Positions 1 through 9,355 of a stretch of 64,000 bases of DNA are shown here, in pieces. The DNA is from Bacteroidales bacterium (GTDB taxonomy: Bacteria > Bacteroidota > Bacteroidia > Bacteroidales > UBA932). The stretch spans positions 26,428 through 90,427 of the forward strand of contig JALCMW010000009.1 of the NCBI GenBank assembly GCA_022648685.1. The letters are read 5' to 3'. Each line of letters begins with the position of its first letter. Position 1 is the stretch's first letter. Below the pieces are notes generated by a model. It saw nothing but the letters and a program-made list of their open reading frames with translations. It was not told where the DNA came from and made no database searches. Made by a program: the position numbers and the translations under genes.

Positions 1-1169
1 CCGTGCTTTCGGTATTTTGCGTATCCGCCCAAAACAAGACGGTACAAAAAGCCAAAACTCCGGATTATGAATTTACTACTGTCAAAGAGAATCCCATCAC
101 TCCGATAAAGAATCAATATCGTTCCGGAACCTGCTGGTGTTTCTCGACCATAGGATTTCTCGAATCCGAGGTTATAAGACTGAAAGGCATAAAAGACACT
201 ACAATGTATCCCGATCTTTCGGAAATGTTCGTTGTAAGCAAATCATATCATGACAGAGCGGTAAAATACGTAAGACTAGACGGCAAACTGAATTTCGGTG
301 CCGGAAGCGAGGCCGACGATGTCCTTGACGTGATAAGGGAATACGGAATCGTACCTCAAAGCGCACAGACCGGTTTGAATTACGGTACAGATCTTCCGGT
401 TCACAACGAGATGGATGCAGCTCTTGCGGCTTATGTTGGAGCCATTGCAAAGAACCCGAACAAGACCCTCACCACAGCGTGGCTGAAAGGTTACGACGGC
501 ATTCTGTCGGCATATCTTGGAGAGTGCCCCGAAAATTTCACTGTAGACGGAAAATCCTATACTCCGGAATCCTACAGGGATTATCTTGATATAAAACCTG
601 ATGATTATGTTACTTTGACATCATTTACACATCATCCTTTCTATAAGACGTTTGCAATTGAGGTTGCTGATAATTGGAGATGGGACAGCGCATACAACGT
701 ACCTCTGGATGATTTCATCAAGGTACTTGACAACGCCATAAACAAAGGATATACAGTAGCATGGGGTTCCGATGTAAGCGAAAAAGGCTTTACAAGAAAC
801 GGAATAGCAGTATTGCTTCCGGATTCAAATAAGAAATCGGGATCGGATCAGGAACACTGGACGGGCAAGGTTGCCGACAGTACGAAAAAAGCTACTCTTC
901 CTGTGGAAATGACTGTTACTCAGGAATCACGCCAGAAGGGCTTTGACAATAAACAAACCACTGACGATCATGGAATGCAGATTTTCGGCATAGCAAAAGA
1001 CCAGAACGGTAATAAATATTATATGGTGAAGAATTCATGGGGTGAAACCGGAAAATACAAAGGAATCTGGTACGCATCTGAAGCGTTTGTAAGAGCCAAA
1101 TCGATGGACATTATGATCAATAAGAGCGCGCTTCCGAAAGATATCGCCAAAAAATTGGGAATTAAATAA
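1..1169 (+). CDS. C1-family cysteine peptidase (bleomycin hydrolase/PepC-like), 5' end cut by window
   Basis: This is a papain-fold aminopeptidase of the bleomycin hydrolase/PepC type and probably acts outside the cytoplasm. The open frame reaches the window edge and begins in the last part of a signal peptide (LSVFCVSAQ). A GTG at base 3 reads as an internal Val, so the true start lies upstream. Counting from base 3, the catalytic Cys44 sits in RSGTCWCFSTIGF, His323 in DDHGMQIFG and Asn344 in VKNSWGE, giving a complete Cys-His-Asn triad. Bleomycin hydrolases carry long insertions between Cys and His, as here. The stop is intact and pssA starts 16 nt downstream, so the two are probably cotranscribed. 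The family assignment is firm; the peptide substrate is unknown. Confidence 0.88.
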   Translation, partial: VLSVFCVSAQNKTVQKAKTPDYEFTTVKENPITPIKNQYRSGTCWCFSTIGFLESEVIRLKGIKDTTMYPDLSEMFVVSKSYHDRAVKYVRLDGKLNFGAGSEADDVLDVIREYGIVPQSAQTGLNYGTDLPVHNEMDAALAAYVGAIAKNPNKTLTTAWLKGYDGILSAYLGECPENFTVDGKSYTPESYRDYLDIKPDDYVTLTSFTHHPFYKTFAIEVADNWRWDSAYNVPLDDFIKVLDNAINKGYTVAWGSDVSEKGFTRNGIAVLLPDSNKKSGSDQEHWTGKVADSTKKATLPVEMTVTQESRQKGFDNKQTTDDHGMQIFGIAKDQNGNKYYMVKNSWGETGKYKGIWYASEAFVRAKSMDIMINKSALPKDIAKKLGIK

Positions 1170-1185
1170 TTCCGTTTACAAATCG

Positions 1186-1935
1186 ATGAATATCAAAAAG
1201 AATATTCCTAATACTGTCACCTCAATGAATCTGCTTTGCGGAGTCCTTGGGGTGATTTTCACCTTAAAAGCACGGACGGATATCGCTTTCCCTCTCATGA
1301 TAGCGGCGTCGGTTTTCGACTTTTTAGACGGGTTCACAGCAAGACTGCTCAAGGTATATTCGGAAATGGGAAAGGAACTGGATTCATTATCGGATCTTGT
1401 AAGTTTCGGAATCCTGCCATCCCTGTTGCTTTATGAAACAATGGTATCGAAGACGGAACATGAAACATTCTTGTGTTATATTCCTCTTCTCATTGCCGTC
1501 TTTTCGGCACTCAGACTTGCAAAGTTCAATATAGACACACGGCAGTCATTCAACTTCATTGGCTTAGCCACTCCGGCCTCTGCGATGATATGCGGATCGC
1601 TGGCCTATTTCGTCAACGCCGAACCTGAAAGTTTCCTTGCGGAATGGTCTGGAGGAGTCATCTTCATCCCGGTACTGTCGGTAATACTTGCAACTTTGAT
1701 GGTAAGTGAAATACCAATGTTCTCAATGAAAATAAAAAAAGATTCATCCGATTACCTAACAAAGATGAAAAGGACGGCTTTCTTCTCGGTAGCGGCAATA
1801 TGTATGGTAATCGTAGCTGTCCTCGGGCAAAACTGGTCTTTGGCGGTATTGCTTATCTTTTCATGTTATGTAATCATGAATCTCCTTTTCCTGTTTCTGA
1901 AAACACCGTCAAAAGGGATTCCTTCACAACAATAA
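1186..1935 (+). CDS. pssA: CDP-diacylglycerol-serine O-phosphatidyltransferase
   Basis: This integral membrane enzyme makes phosphatidylserine from CDP-diacylglycerol and L-serine, the precursor of phosphatidylethanolamine. The CDP-alcohol phosphatidyltransferase signature is complete: D45, D48-G49, A52-R53, G62, D66 and D70. The rest is a series of hydrophobic segments, and the 249-residue length is normal for Bacteroidota PssA. It lies 16 nt after the peptidase gene on the same strand. A strong hairpin follows at 1987-2034, which ends the unit before the convergent rubrerythrin gene. Confidence 0.93.
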   Translation: MNIKKNIPNTVTSMNLLCGVLGVIFTLKARTDIAFPLMIAASVFDFLDGFTARLLKVYSEMGKELDSLSDLVSFGILPSLLLYETMVSKTEHETFLCYIPLLIAVFSALRLAKFNIDTRQSFNFIGLATPASAMICGSLAYFVNAEPESFLAEWSGGVIFIPVLSVILATLMVSEIPMFSMKIKKDSSDYLTKMKRTAFFSVAAICMVIVAVLGQNWSLAVLLIFSCYVIMNLLFLFLKTPSKGIPSQQ

Positions 1936-1986
1936 GTCAAGACCGGATTTTACGTATCCGAAAAAACGTAATTGCAAAGACAAAAT

Positions 1987-2034
1987 AAAGATGGCGGCCT
2001 TGAAGTCATACTGACTATGAGGGCCGCCATCTTT
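1987..2034. terminator. Bidirectional hairpin terminator between pssA and rubrerythrin
   Basis: A perfect 13-bp stem (AAAGATGGCGGCC at 1987-1999 pairs with GGCCGCCATCTTT at 2022-2034) encloses a 22-nt loop. The loop itself can form a small inner AGTCA/TGACT helix. A-rich and T-rich flanks on either side let it serve both convergent genes. Confidence 0.85.
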
Positions 2035-2078
2035 ATATATAACCGATGCCGTAAATCTACAACATCATATATACGGAA

Positions 2079-2621
2079 CTAATAATTCTCAGCTTTTACC
2101 TGGAAATAGCTTCTGGGGTGCTTGCATACGGGACAAACTTCCGGAGCTTTCTTTCCTATCACTATATGGCCGCAATTTGAACACTGCCAGATCGTATCTT
2201 CATCTTTGGAGAAAACAACGGAATCCTTTACGTTCTTAAGTAATTTACGGAATCTTTCCTCATGGGTTTTCTCTATATCGGCAACTTTCTCGAAAAGAAA
2301 TGCAATTTCGTCAAATCCCTCTTCTTTGGCATCTTTTGCAAAAGAAGGATACATATCCGTCCATTCATAGTACTCTCCGGCTGCAGCATCCTCCAGATTT
2401 GCTTCGGTATCCGGAATTTCTCCGTTATGAAGAATCTTGAACCAGATTTTCGCATGCTCTTTCTCATTGTTTGCAGTCTCGTCAAACAAGTCCCCTATCT
2501 GTACATAACCATCTTTCCTCGCTTTTGACGCATAATACGTATACTTATTACGAGCCTTAGACTCGCCTGCGAAAGCCGATTCCAAATTCGCTTCCGTTTT
2601 TGTCCCTTTCAATTCTTTCAT
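2079..2621 (-). CDS. rbr: Rubrerythrin
   Basis: Rubrerythrin is a non-haem iron peroxidase that protects anaerobes from hydrogen peroxide. The N-terminal ferritin-like four-helix domain carries diiron ligands E20, E53 and H56, with a further E117/H120 set in [12 protein letters not shown]. The C-terminal rubredoxin module binds one iron through C147, C150, C163 and C166 (CSNC and CPVC). At 180 residues it is slightly shorter than the classic 191-residue protein but has every module. It is monocistronic: its own promoter lies at 2650-2657 and it converges on pssA across a hairpin terminator. Confidence 0.95.
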   Translation of the reverse strand: MKELKGTKTEANLESAFAGESKARNKYTYYASKARKDGYVQIGDLFDETANNEKEHAKIWFKILHNGEIPDTEANLEDAAAGEYYEWTDMYPSFAKDAKEEGFDEIAFLFEKVADIEKTHEERFRKLLKNVKDSVVFSKDEDTIWQCSNCGHIVIGKKAPEVCPVCKHPRSYFQVKAENY

Positions 2622-2649
2622 GATCAGTATTGTTTATATGTTATACAAG

Positions 2650-2657
2650 CAAAAATA
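2650..2657 (-). promoter_or_regulatory. Promoter -7 box TATTTTTG for rubrerythrin
   Basis: This matches the Bacteroidota TAnnTTTG -7 consensus and lies about 30 nt before the ATG at 2621. Confidence 0.6.
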
Positions 2658-2681
2658 ATAAAAAGAAAAAGATATAACTAG

Positions 2682-2689
2682 TATCTTTG
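2682..2689 (+). promoter_or_regulatory. Promoter -7 box TATCTTTG for the GH25 lysozyme
   Basis: An exact TAnnTTTG match 20 nt before the start at 2710. It is divergent from the rubrerythrin promoter, with only 24 nt between the two boxes. Confidence 0.6.
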
Positions 2690-2709
2690 TACATATAAAT
2701 AAATGATAT

Positions 2710-3582
2710 ATGACTGCCGCATCATATAAGAAGAAACCCTTGAAAACAGGCACCGGAAAGAAGCGTAAGAAGCCAAAGAAAAGAAGCCGCAAGAAAAAAG
2801 CCGTAAAAATGAATCTTGCAGCAATCATATCCATATCCGCTGCAATACTTATCTTGATACTGATTACTCTGTACTTAGGCAACCGTGAAATCAATAAAGC
2901 ATTACCAGAGACTTTAGGTTACGAAGAATCGGGAACTGCCATTCCAAAGGGAAATTACAAATACGGAATAGATATCTCCCACCACAACAACCAGGATATA
3001 AACTGGTCCGACATAACAATAATGACGGACAGAAAAGGAAATACGGTGAAATCCCTGAAAAAAGCAAAGGACATATATCCGGTTTCCTTTGTCATTATGA
3101 AAGCGACAGAAGGAATGACTATGAAAGACAAAAAATTCGAAAAGTGGTGGGAGGATGCAGGAAAAGCCGGGATCAAAAGAGGAGCATATCACTTTTTCCG
3201 ATCTTCCAAAAACCCGGGGCTGCAAGCACGTCTTTTCATCAGGACGGTAGGACCACTGGATGCAAATGATTTGCCGCCAATCCTGGATCTTGAAACAATA
3301 CATAGGGGCTGTTCGAACAGAACTTTGAATTCCAGGGCTTTGAAATGGCTGGAATATGTCGGTAACCATTACAAAAGAAAACCGATAGTATATACTTCCA
3401 CATATTTTGCCATGAATGTACTGGACAAAGACATAACAGGACGCTACCCTATCTGGATATCGGATTTCAGAGGCAAGGAACCGGAAATAAATGACTGGTA
3501 CATCTGGCAATTCACAGACAAGGCGGTGGTATACGGCATACAGGGCCCCGTCGACCTTGATGTCATGAAAAATAATTACTAA
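2710..3582 (+). CDS. Membrane-anchored GH25 lysozyme
   Basis: This is a muramidase of glycoside hydrolase family 25, cleaving the MurNAc-GlcNAc bond of peptidoglycan. The first ~33 residues are strongly basic (Lys/Arg-rich), followed by one hydrophobic segment at about 36-56, so it is probably a type II inner-membrane protein with a periplasmic catalytic domain. The domain starts at YGIDISHHN (D88) and includes KATEG, GAYHFF, the catalytic LDLE motif (D193, E195), YPIWISDF, WQFTD and the final VDLDVM, a full GH25 fold. ATG at 2710 follows a good promoter; the ATG at 2703 meets a stop within two codons. A housekeeping cell-wall role is more likely than a phage origin, because no phage genes are nearby. 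Confidence 0.88.
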   Translation: MTAASYKKKPLKTGTGKKRKKPKKRSRKKKAVKMNLAAIISISAAILILILITLYLGNREINKALPETLGYEESGTAIPKGNYKYGIDISHHNNQDINWSDITIMTDRKGNTVKSLKKAKDIYPVSFVIMKATEGMTMKDKKFEKWWEDAGKAGIKRGAYHFFRSSKNPGLQARLFIRTVGPLDANDLPPILDLETIHRGCSNRTLNSRALKWLEYVGNHYKRKPIVYTSTYFAMNVLDKDITGRYPIWISDFRGKEPEINDWYIWQFTDKAVVYGIQGPVDLDVMKNNY

Positions 3583-3652
3583 TCCAGGACCGTATCAAAC
3601 GATGTGACGTATGCTGCAATCAAGAATTCCGAAACCCTGGATATAAAATAAA

Positions 3653-3680
3653 GAAGAGACCGTCGGTTGGCGGTCTCTTC
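3653..3680. terminator. Hairpin terminator between GH25 lysozyme and gap
   Basis: A perfect 10-bp stem, GAAGAGACCG (3653-3662) with CGGTCTCTTC (3671-3680), closes an 8-nt loop between convergent genes. Confidence 0.8.
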
Positions 3681-3702
3681 AAAATATTAATAACTGACGA
3701 AA

Positions 3703-4722
<1,020 letters not shown>

Positions 4723-4771
4723 TTAAACAAATTTCTTTTACTAACCATTAGTGTTTCCTACAAAAACGGTG

Positions 4772-4779
4772 CAAAAATA
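4772..4779 (-). promoter_or_regulatory. Promoter -7 box TATTTTTG for gap
   Basis: A TAnnTTTG match followed by C on the minus strand, about 70 nt before the gap start codon. Confidence 0.6.
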
Positions 4780-4800
4780 CTAAAAAATATGAATAATCCC

Positions 4801-4808
4801 TATATTTG
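4801..4808 (+). promoter_or_regulatory. Promoter -7 box TATATTTG for surE-lpxB
   Basis: An exact TAnnTTTG match whose G is 10 nt before the surE ATG at 4819. The leader would be only a few nucleotides, or translation may use the in-frame ATG at 4825. Confidence 0.6.
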
Positions 4809-4818
4809 CAGAAATTAA

Positions 4819-5634
4819 ATGAATATGAACATTCTGATTACCAATGACGACGGATATAAGGCGAAAGGCATACATTATTTGGCAGAAATCATGTGCCAAT
4901 TTGGCAATATTACTGTCATAGCTCCAAAAAGACATCAATCCGGAATGAGTACGGCAGTATCGCTGGGACAGGATAAAATTTCTTACAAAGAATTGCCTGA
5001 AGAAAAAAACGGGAAATGGGCATATCTGGATGCCACCCCGGCGAGCTGCATAAAATATGGATTCAATTTCAAATTCAGGGATATCCACCCGGATGTTGTT
5101 GTATGCGGTATAAACCACGGCTCGAATGCTGCAAGCGCCGCCTGTTATTCCGGAACACTGGGAGCAGCCGAAGAAGCTGCATTGAACAATGTTCCTTCAA
5201 TTGCCGTCTCAATTGATGACGGATCACATGATCCCGACTTTTCAGCCGTCGGAGCTTACTTTCCGGATATTTTCAGAAAAATAATGTCCTCGCTGCCTGA
5301 TAAATACGGAATTTTCTACAATATCAATTTCCCGGGGCTTCCAGCGGATAAAATCATAGGAACCAGAATAGGCCGCCAAGGCTTGGGCAAATGGGTAAGG
5401 GAATTCGTATTAAGCGGTAAGCCCCTGGAAGGGCGAAATTGCAAAAATTGCGATGGCAACGAGACATTGTACAACATGACCGGAGATTTCATGGACAGCG
5501 ACCTGAATACGCAGGATGCCGATCATTGGCTGATGAACGAAGGCTTCATCTCAATAGTACCGGACAAACTGGACAAGACTGACTACATGGAAAAACAAAG
5601 GCTTGAAGGGCTTGGATTCAACGTTAATTTCTGA
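4819..5634 (+). CDS. surE: 5'-nucleotidase SurE
   Basis: SurE is a metal-dependent survival-protein phosphatase that dephosphorylates nucleoside 5'- and 3'-monophosphates in the cytoplasm. The N-terminal metal site is in ILITNDDGYKAKGI (D10, D11), and the conserved GINHGSNAASAACYSGTLGAA block carries the SGT-type active-site loop. The length (271 aa) fits the family. lpxB follows after 15 nt in the same direction, and this pairing is common in Bacteroidota. Two in-frame ATGs (4819 and 4825) are possible; the second gives a longer leader after the predicted promoter. Confidence 0.94.
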   Translation: MNMNILITNDDGYKAKGIHYLAEIMCQFGNITVIAPKRHQSGMSTAVSLGQDKISYKELPEEKNGKWAYLDATPASCIKYGFNFKFRDIHPDVVVCGINHGSNAASAACYSGTLGAAEEAALNNVPSIAVSIDDGSHDPDFSAVGAYFPDIFRKIMSSLPDKYGIFYNINFPGLPADKIIGTRIGRQGLGKWVREFVLSGKPLEGRNCKNCDGNETLYNMTGDFMDSDLNTQDADHWLMNEGFISIVPDKLDKTDYMEKQRLEGLGFNVNF

Positions 5635-5649
5635 CGTAATCATATAATA

Positions 5650-6813
5650 ATGAAATACTATATTATAGCAGGCGAAGCCTCCGGGGATATGCATGGATCC
5701 AATCTGATGAAAGGGATTTACGAAAAAGACAAAGAGGCCGACATCCGATTCTGGGGCGGGAATCTGATGAAAGATGTCTATGACGGGCATCAGACCGGAA
5801 CAGGTCTGGTACATGATTATAAAGAAGGTGCGGTAATAGGGTTCATGCAAGTGATTTTGCATGCCGGCAGATTCCTGAAAAGATTCAGGGACTGCTGCTC
5901 GGACATAATGCAATGGAATCCGGACGTGGTGATACTTATTGATTATCCGGGATTCAATTTCAGAATAGCGGAATTTGCTCACAAACACGGATTGAAGACA
6001 TTCTATTACATTGCTCCGAAAGTCTGGGCGTCAAGGGAACGCAGGGTAAAGAAAATCAAAGCCTACGTTGACAAACTGTTTATAATCTTTCCTTTTGAAA
6101 TTCCGTATTTCACGGAAAAAGACGTGCAATTCATATATAAGGGAAACCCGCTCATAGATGCCGTGGACAACTCCCCTGCCATGCAAGAAAGCAGGAATGA
6201 CTTTCTTGAGAGAACGGGGATGGAAGACAAACCTTTCATAGCTCTCCTTCCGGGATCACGCAACGGAGAGATAAAAACCATGATGCCTGTATTCATGGAA
6301 TTCGCCGACAAGATGATAAAGATTCCGGAATATTCCGGTTACAATTTTTTAATCGCCGGGGCGCCGTCAAGGACAACGGATGATTATGCCCCGTACATCA
6401 GGGGTCGGGAAAATTATGTAAGACTGATTTTCGATGATAGCTATGCGATCATACGAAATTCCGAAGCTGCAGTAGTGAATTCCGGTACTGCATCGCTGGA
6501 AACGGCCATTATCGGAACTCCACAGGTCGTAGCTTACAAAAGTTCACCGATAAACTTCATGATAGCAAAGAAGATAATCCGCATAAAATTCATAAGTCTC
6601 GGAAATTTGATTCTTAACAGGTTATGTTTCAGAGAACTGCTCCAATACTATTTCGATTCCGGAAATGTTCTCGGTGAAATACGGAGAATCCTTGAAGATG
6701 AATCCTACAGAAACCATATGCTCTCCGATTACAAAGAGATAAGGGAAGCCCTTGGAGGAAAAGGTGCATCGTTCGCAGTAGCAGAATCTATGATAGAGGC
6801 AATGAAGGATTAA
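5650..6813 (+). CDS. lpxB: Lipid-A-disaccharide synthase
   Basis: LpxB condenses UDP-diacylglucosamine with lipid X to form the beta-1,6 disaccharide of lipid A at the inner face of the inner membrane. Family landmarks are IIAGEASGDMHG near the N-terminus, YYIAPKVWA, LLPGSRNGEI and NSGTASLETA, and the length (387 aa) is typical. It shows that the organism makes lipopolysaccharide. It is second gene of surE-lpxB. Its last four bases overlap the tail of yggS on the opposite strand. Confidence 0.95.
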   Translation: MKYYIIAGEASGDMHGSNLMKGIYEKDKEADIRFWGGNLMKDVYDGHQTGTGLVHDYKEGAVIGFMQVILHAGRFLKRFRDCCSDIMQWNPDVVILIDYPGFNFRIAEFAHKHGLKTFYYIAPKVWASRERRVKKIKAYVDKLFIIFPFEIPYFTEKDVQFIYKGNPLIDAVDNSPAMQESRNDFLERTGMEDKPFIALLPGSRNGEIKTMMPVFMEFADKMIKIPEYSGYNFLIAGAPSRTTDDYAPYIRGRENYVRLIFDDSYAIIRNSEAAVVNSGTASLETAIIGTPQVVAYKSSPINFMIAKKIIRIKFISLGNLILNRLCFRELLQYYFDSGNVLGEIRRILEDESYRNHMLSDYKEIREALGGKGASFAVAESMIEAMKD

Positions 6814-7469
6814 TATTCCCTCGGACCGAAAATCTTTGTTCCTATCCTGACAATCGTAGAGCCGTATTCCAAAGCTATTTCGTAATCCCCTGACATTCCT
6901 ATTGATAATTCTTTGAAATCGGTCAGTTCCGGATGGGCTTTTTCCATCTTTTTCTTGAAACCGGATATCTTTTCAAAATCCGCTCTTACTGCATTGACGT
7001 CCGAAGTATGCGTAGCCATACCCATCAGTCCGCAGATACGCACATGGGGATATCCGCCATTATCGTCCAATATCGCTTCGATCTCGTCTCCGGTGAAACC
7101 GTGTTTGGTTTCTTCGGCGCCAAGATGCAATTCCAGCAGGATATTCATCACTGTTCCGGCTTGACCGCACCATGAATCTATGGCACGAAGCAAATGCATT
7201 GAATCTACAGATTCGACCATATTTGCGTACGGAAGAACGAACTTGAGTTTATTTGTCTGGAGATGCCCTATGAAATGCCATTCTACATCCGAAGGCATTT
7301 GAGGCACCTTTGATGCGAATTCCTGGGGACGGTTCTCTCCGAATACCCGCTGGCCGGCTCCATAAGCCTCTTCTAGCACCTGAACGGGATGGAATTTGGA
7401 TACGGCCACCAATTTCACATTAGCGGGAAGTTCCGAACGCAAATTCTCGAGAACCGAAATGACAGACAT
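6810..7469 (-). CDS. yggS: YggS-family pyridoxal-phosphate homeostasis protein
   Basis: This is a PLP-binding TIM-barrel protein (PLPBP/YggS) that buffers free pyridoxal phosphate and affects amino-acid pools rather than having a defined reaction. The PLP lysine is K25 in VAVSKFHP. Other family blocks are WHFIGHLQTNK, GLMGMATHT, and the phosphate-binding GMSGDYEIAL and GSTIVRIGTKIFG. Its ATG shares one base with the yidC stop (TAATG), so translation is probably coupled to yidC. It is the last gene of the DUF349-yidC-yggS run. Confidence 0.93.
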   Translation of the reverse strand: MSVISVLENLRSELPANVKLVAVSKFHPVQVLEEAYGAGQRVFGENRPQEFASKVPQMPSDVEWHFIGHLQTNKLKFVLPYANMVESVDSMHLLRAIDSWCGQAGTVMNILLELHLGAEETKHGFTGDEIEAILDDNGGYPHVRICGLMGMATHTSDVNAVRADFEKISGFKKKMEKAHPELTDFKELSIGMSGDYEIALEYGSTIVRIGTKIFGPREY

Positions 7470-9340
7470 TATCTTCTCCTCTTTTTTTCTTGCTCTTTCA
7501 ACATATTCTTTTGCATTTTCTGAGCTTCTTCAAGACGCTGTTGCCATTTTGATTTAGGTACTACCTTACCTTCGCTGGCCTTCAATTTCGCAAGTATCGC
7601 ATCCTGGTTTATAAAGAATTTCTTTACTACCCAAGTCTCAATCATCATTATTATATTGGAAAGAAGGTAATAATAACTCAGACCGCTGGATAGGCTGTTG
7701 CATATGAAAAACATCATGACAGGCATCATCCAGATGCTCATGAACTTCATTCCGGCCATATTCGGATCCGATGACATCTGGCTAGAATTCATTTTGGAAT
7801 AAATGAACATTGACACGGCCATAAGCAATGCAAACAATGAAATGTGATTGCCGACCAAAGGGATATGGGTACCGAAATTCAAAATCGAATCATATGAACT
7901 CAAATCATCAGCCCACAAAAAGGACTGCTGCCTAAGCTCGATAGAAGCCGGGAAGAAACGGAACATCGCCCACAGTATAGGGAACTGTAAAAGCATAGGC
8001 AGACAACCACCCATAGGACTTATTCCGGCCCGCTTATACAGGGTCATGGTAGCCTGCTGCTTTTTAACGGCATCCTCCTGCTTGGGATATTTGGCATTAA
8101 GCTTATCTATTTCCGGTTTTATCGCCTGCATCATGGCGGACGACTTATACGACTTGAACGTCAGCGGAGAAACTATCAATTTGATGAATAAGGTCATCAG
8201 CAAGATAATAAGTCCGAAATTGGCAATATAGCGGTGCAGAAAATTGAATGTAGGAATTATCAGGTATCTCGTAAACCAGCCGACAAGCCATCCTCCCAGA
8301 GGAATTATCTTTTCATACTTATGCCCGTATGATTTCAGTGTCGAGAAATGGTTGGGACCGAAATAGAATTCATAAGGAACCGTGATATCTTTGGAATCGG
8401 ATTTGAATTCGGAACGAAGATCGGCTTTGCATGCCATCAGGTTATGACTTTCATCATCTTCCTGATAGAAATTTATTGACATGTTCCCGGACATGAAATT
8501 GTTTTTCGCTCTCATTATTGCGGAAAAGAATTGCTGTTGGAAAGCAAACCACGAAATTTTTGCATCTATCCTTTTATCGGCATTCCGGCCTCTTCCTATT
8601 GATACGGGTTTTTTGTCATCAGGAAAATAAAAGTCAAGTTTGGAATATTGTACTTCGTTTTTATAACCTTTCTCCATACGGGGAACAATGACCGACCAAT
8701 CGATATCAAACACAGAAACATTTCTCGGAATGACATTTTCCATCCCGACAAAAGAAAGTTCGTTGTCTACCACATAAGATCCTTTGTGTATGACATATTT
8801 CTGCTGGATATATCCCCCGCCCGAAAACGGAAGACGCATTACCAGAGATGTATCGGTTTTTTCTGTAAGATCGAAAACGAAATCTTTCGTATTGATATTT
8901 TCCCCGGTATATACGGTGACTCCGTACTGACTCATTCCGGGCTTGAAAACATATAAATCCGTACTGTCGTAATTCCTGTAGTTCCTGAGTCTTACCGAGT
9001 ACGGCTGGGCACCCTTAGTTGTAAAAGCGACATCGAATTTATCATTCGAAAGAAGGTAATATTCGGCAGTCCCGGAAGATGCGGAATCAAGAAGCGCATC
9101 CTTATAAATATTGGCTCCCTTGCCTGAAGGTGAGATCAAAGAATCATTTGAAACAGCGGGCACAGATTGCCCTCCTGCCGAATCTGCTGCGGACAATGAC
9201 AAGGTATCGGAGGCTAACGCCAAAGAATCCTGCTGCTGCTGATATTCTACCTGATTTTTATATTGTTTTGATTGATACCAAGTGAACCCGAAAAGGAGAA
9301 CACCAATAAGAATAAATCCAGTTATTGTATTTTTGTCCAT
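7469..9340 (-). CDS. yidC: Membrane protein insertase YidC
   Basis: YidC/Oxa1-family insertase helps the Sec translocon place proteins into the inner membrane. The start-transfer helix lies at residues 7-20 (GFILIGVLLFGFTWY). A low-complexity Ser/Ala stretch and a large periplasmic P2 domain follow. The conserved five-helix core begins near LHRYIANFGLIILLMTLFIK and contains MMQAIKPEIDKL and GGCLPMLLQFPI. The C-terminal tail is basic (KKRRR), as expected for ribosome contact. The length (623 aa) fits the Bacteroidota subtype. It lies 15 nt after the DUF349 gene. Confidence 0.96.
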   Translation of the reverse strand: MDKNTITGFILIGVLLFGFTWYQSKQYKNQVEYQQQQDSLALASDTLSLSAADSAGGQSVPAVSNDSLISPSGKGANIYKDALLDSASSGTAEYYLLSNDKFDVAFTTKGAQPYSVRLRNYRNYDSTDLYVFKPGMSQYGVTVYTGENINTKDFVFDLTEKTDTSLVMRLPFSGGGYIQQKYVIHKGSYVVDNELSFVGMENVIPRNVSVFDIDWSVIVPRMEKGYKNEVQYSKLDFYFPDDKKPVSIGRGRNADKRIDAKISWFAFQQQFFSAIMRAKNNFMSGNMSINFYQEDDESHNLMACKADLRSEFKSDSKDITVPYEFYFGPNHFSTLKSYGHKYEKIIPLGGWLVGWFTRYLIIPTFNFLHRYIANFGLIILLMTLFIKLIVSPLTFKSYKSSAMMQAIKPEIDKLNAKYPKQEDAVKKQQATMTLYKRAGISPMGGCLPMLLQFPILWAMFRFFPASIELRQQSFLWADDLSSYDSILNFGTHIPLVGNHISLFALLMAVSMFIYSKMNSSQMSSDPNMAGMKFMSIWMMPVMMFFICNSLSSGLSYYYLLSNIIMMIETWVVKKFFINQDAILAKLKASEGKVVPKSKWQQRLEEAQKMQKNMLKEQEKKRRR

Positions 9341-9355
9341 TACTCGTTATGTCTG

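Noticed and set aside
2914..3510. A 198-residue open frame antisense to the GH25 lysozyme
   Set aside because: It lies entirely within a gene with clear family motifs, and its translation is Phe/Cys-rich without any domain.
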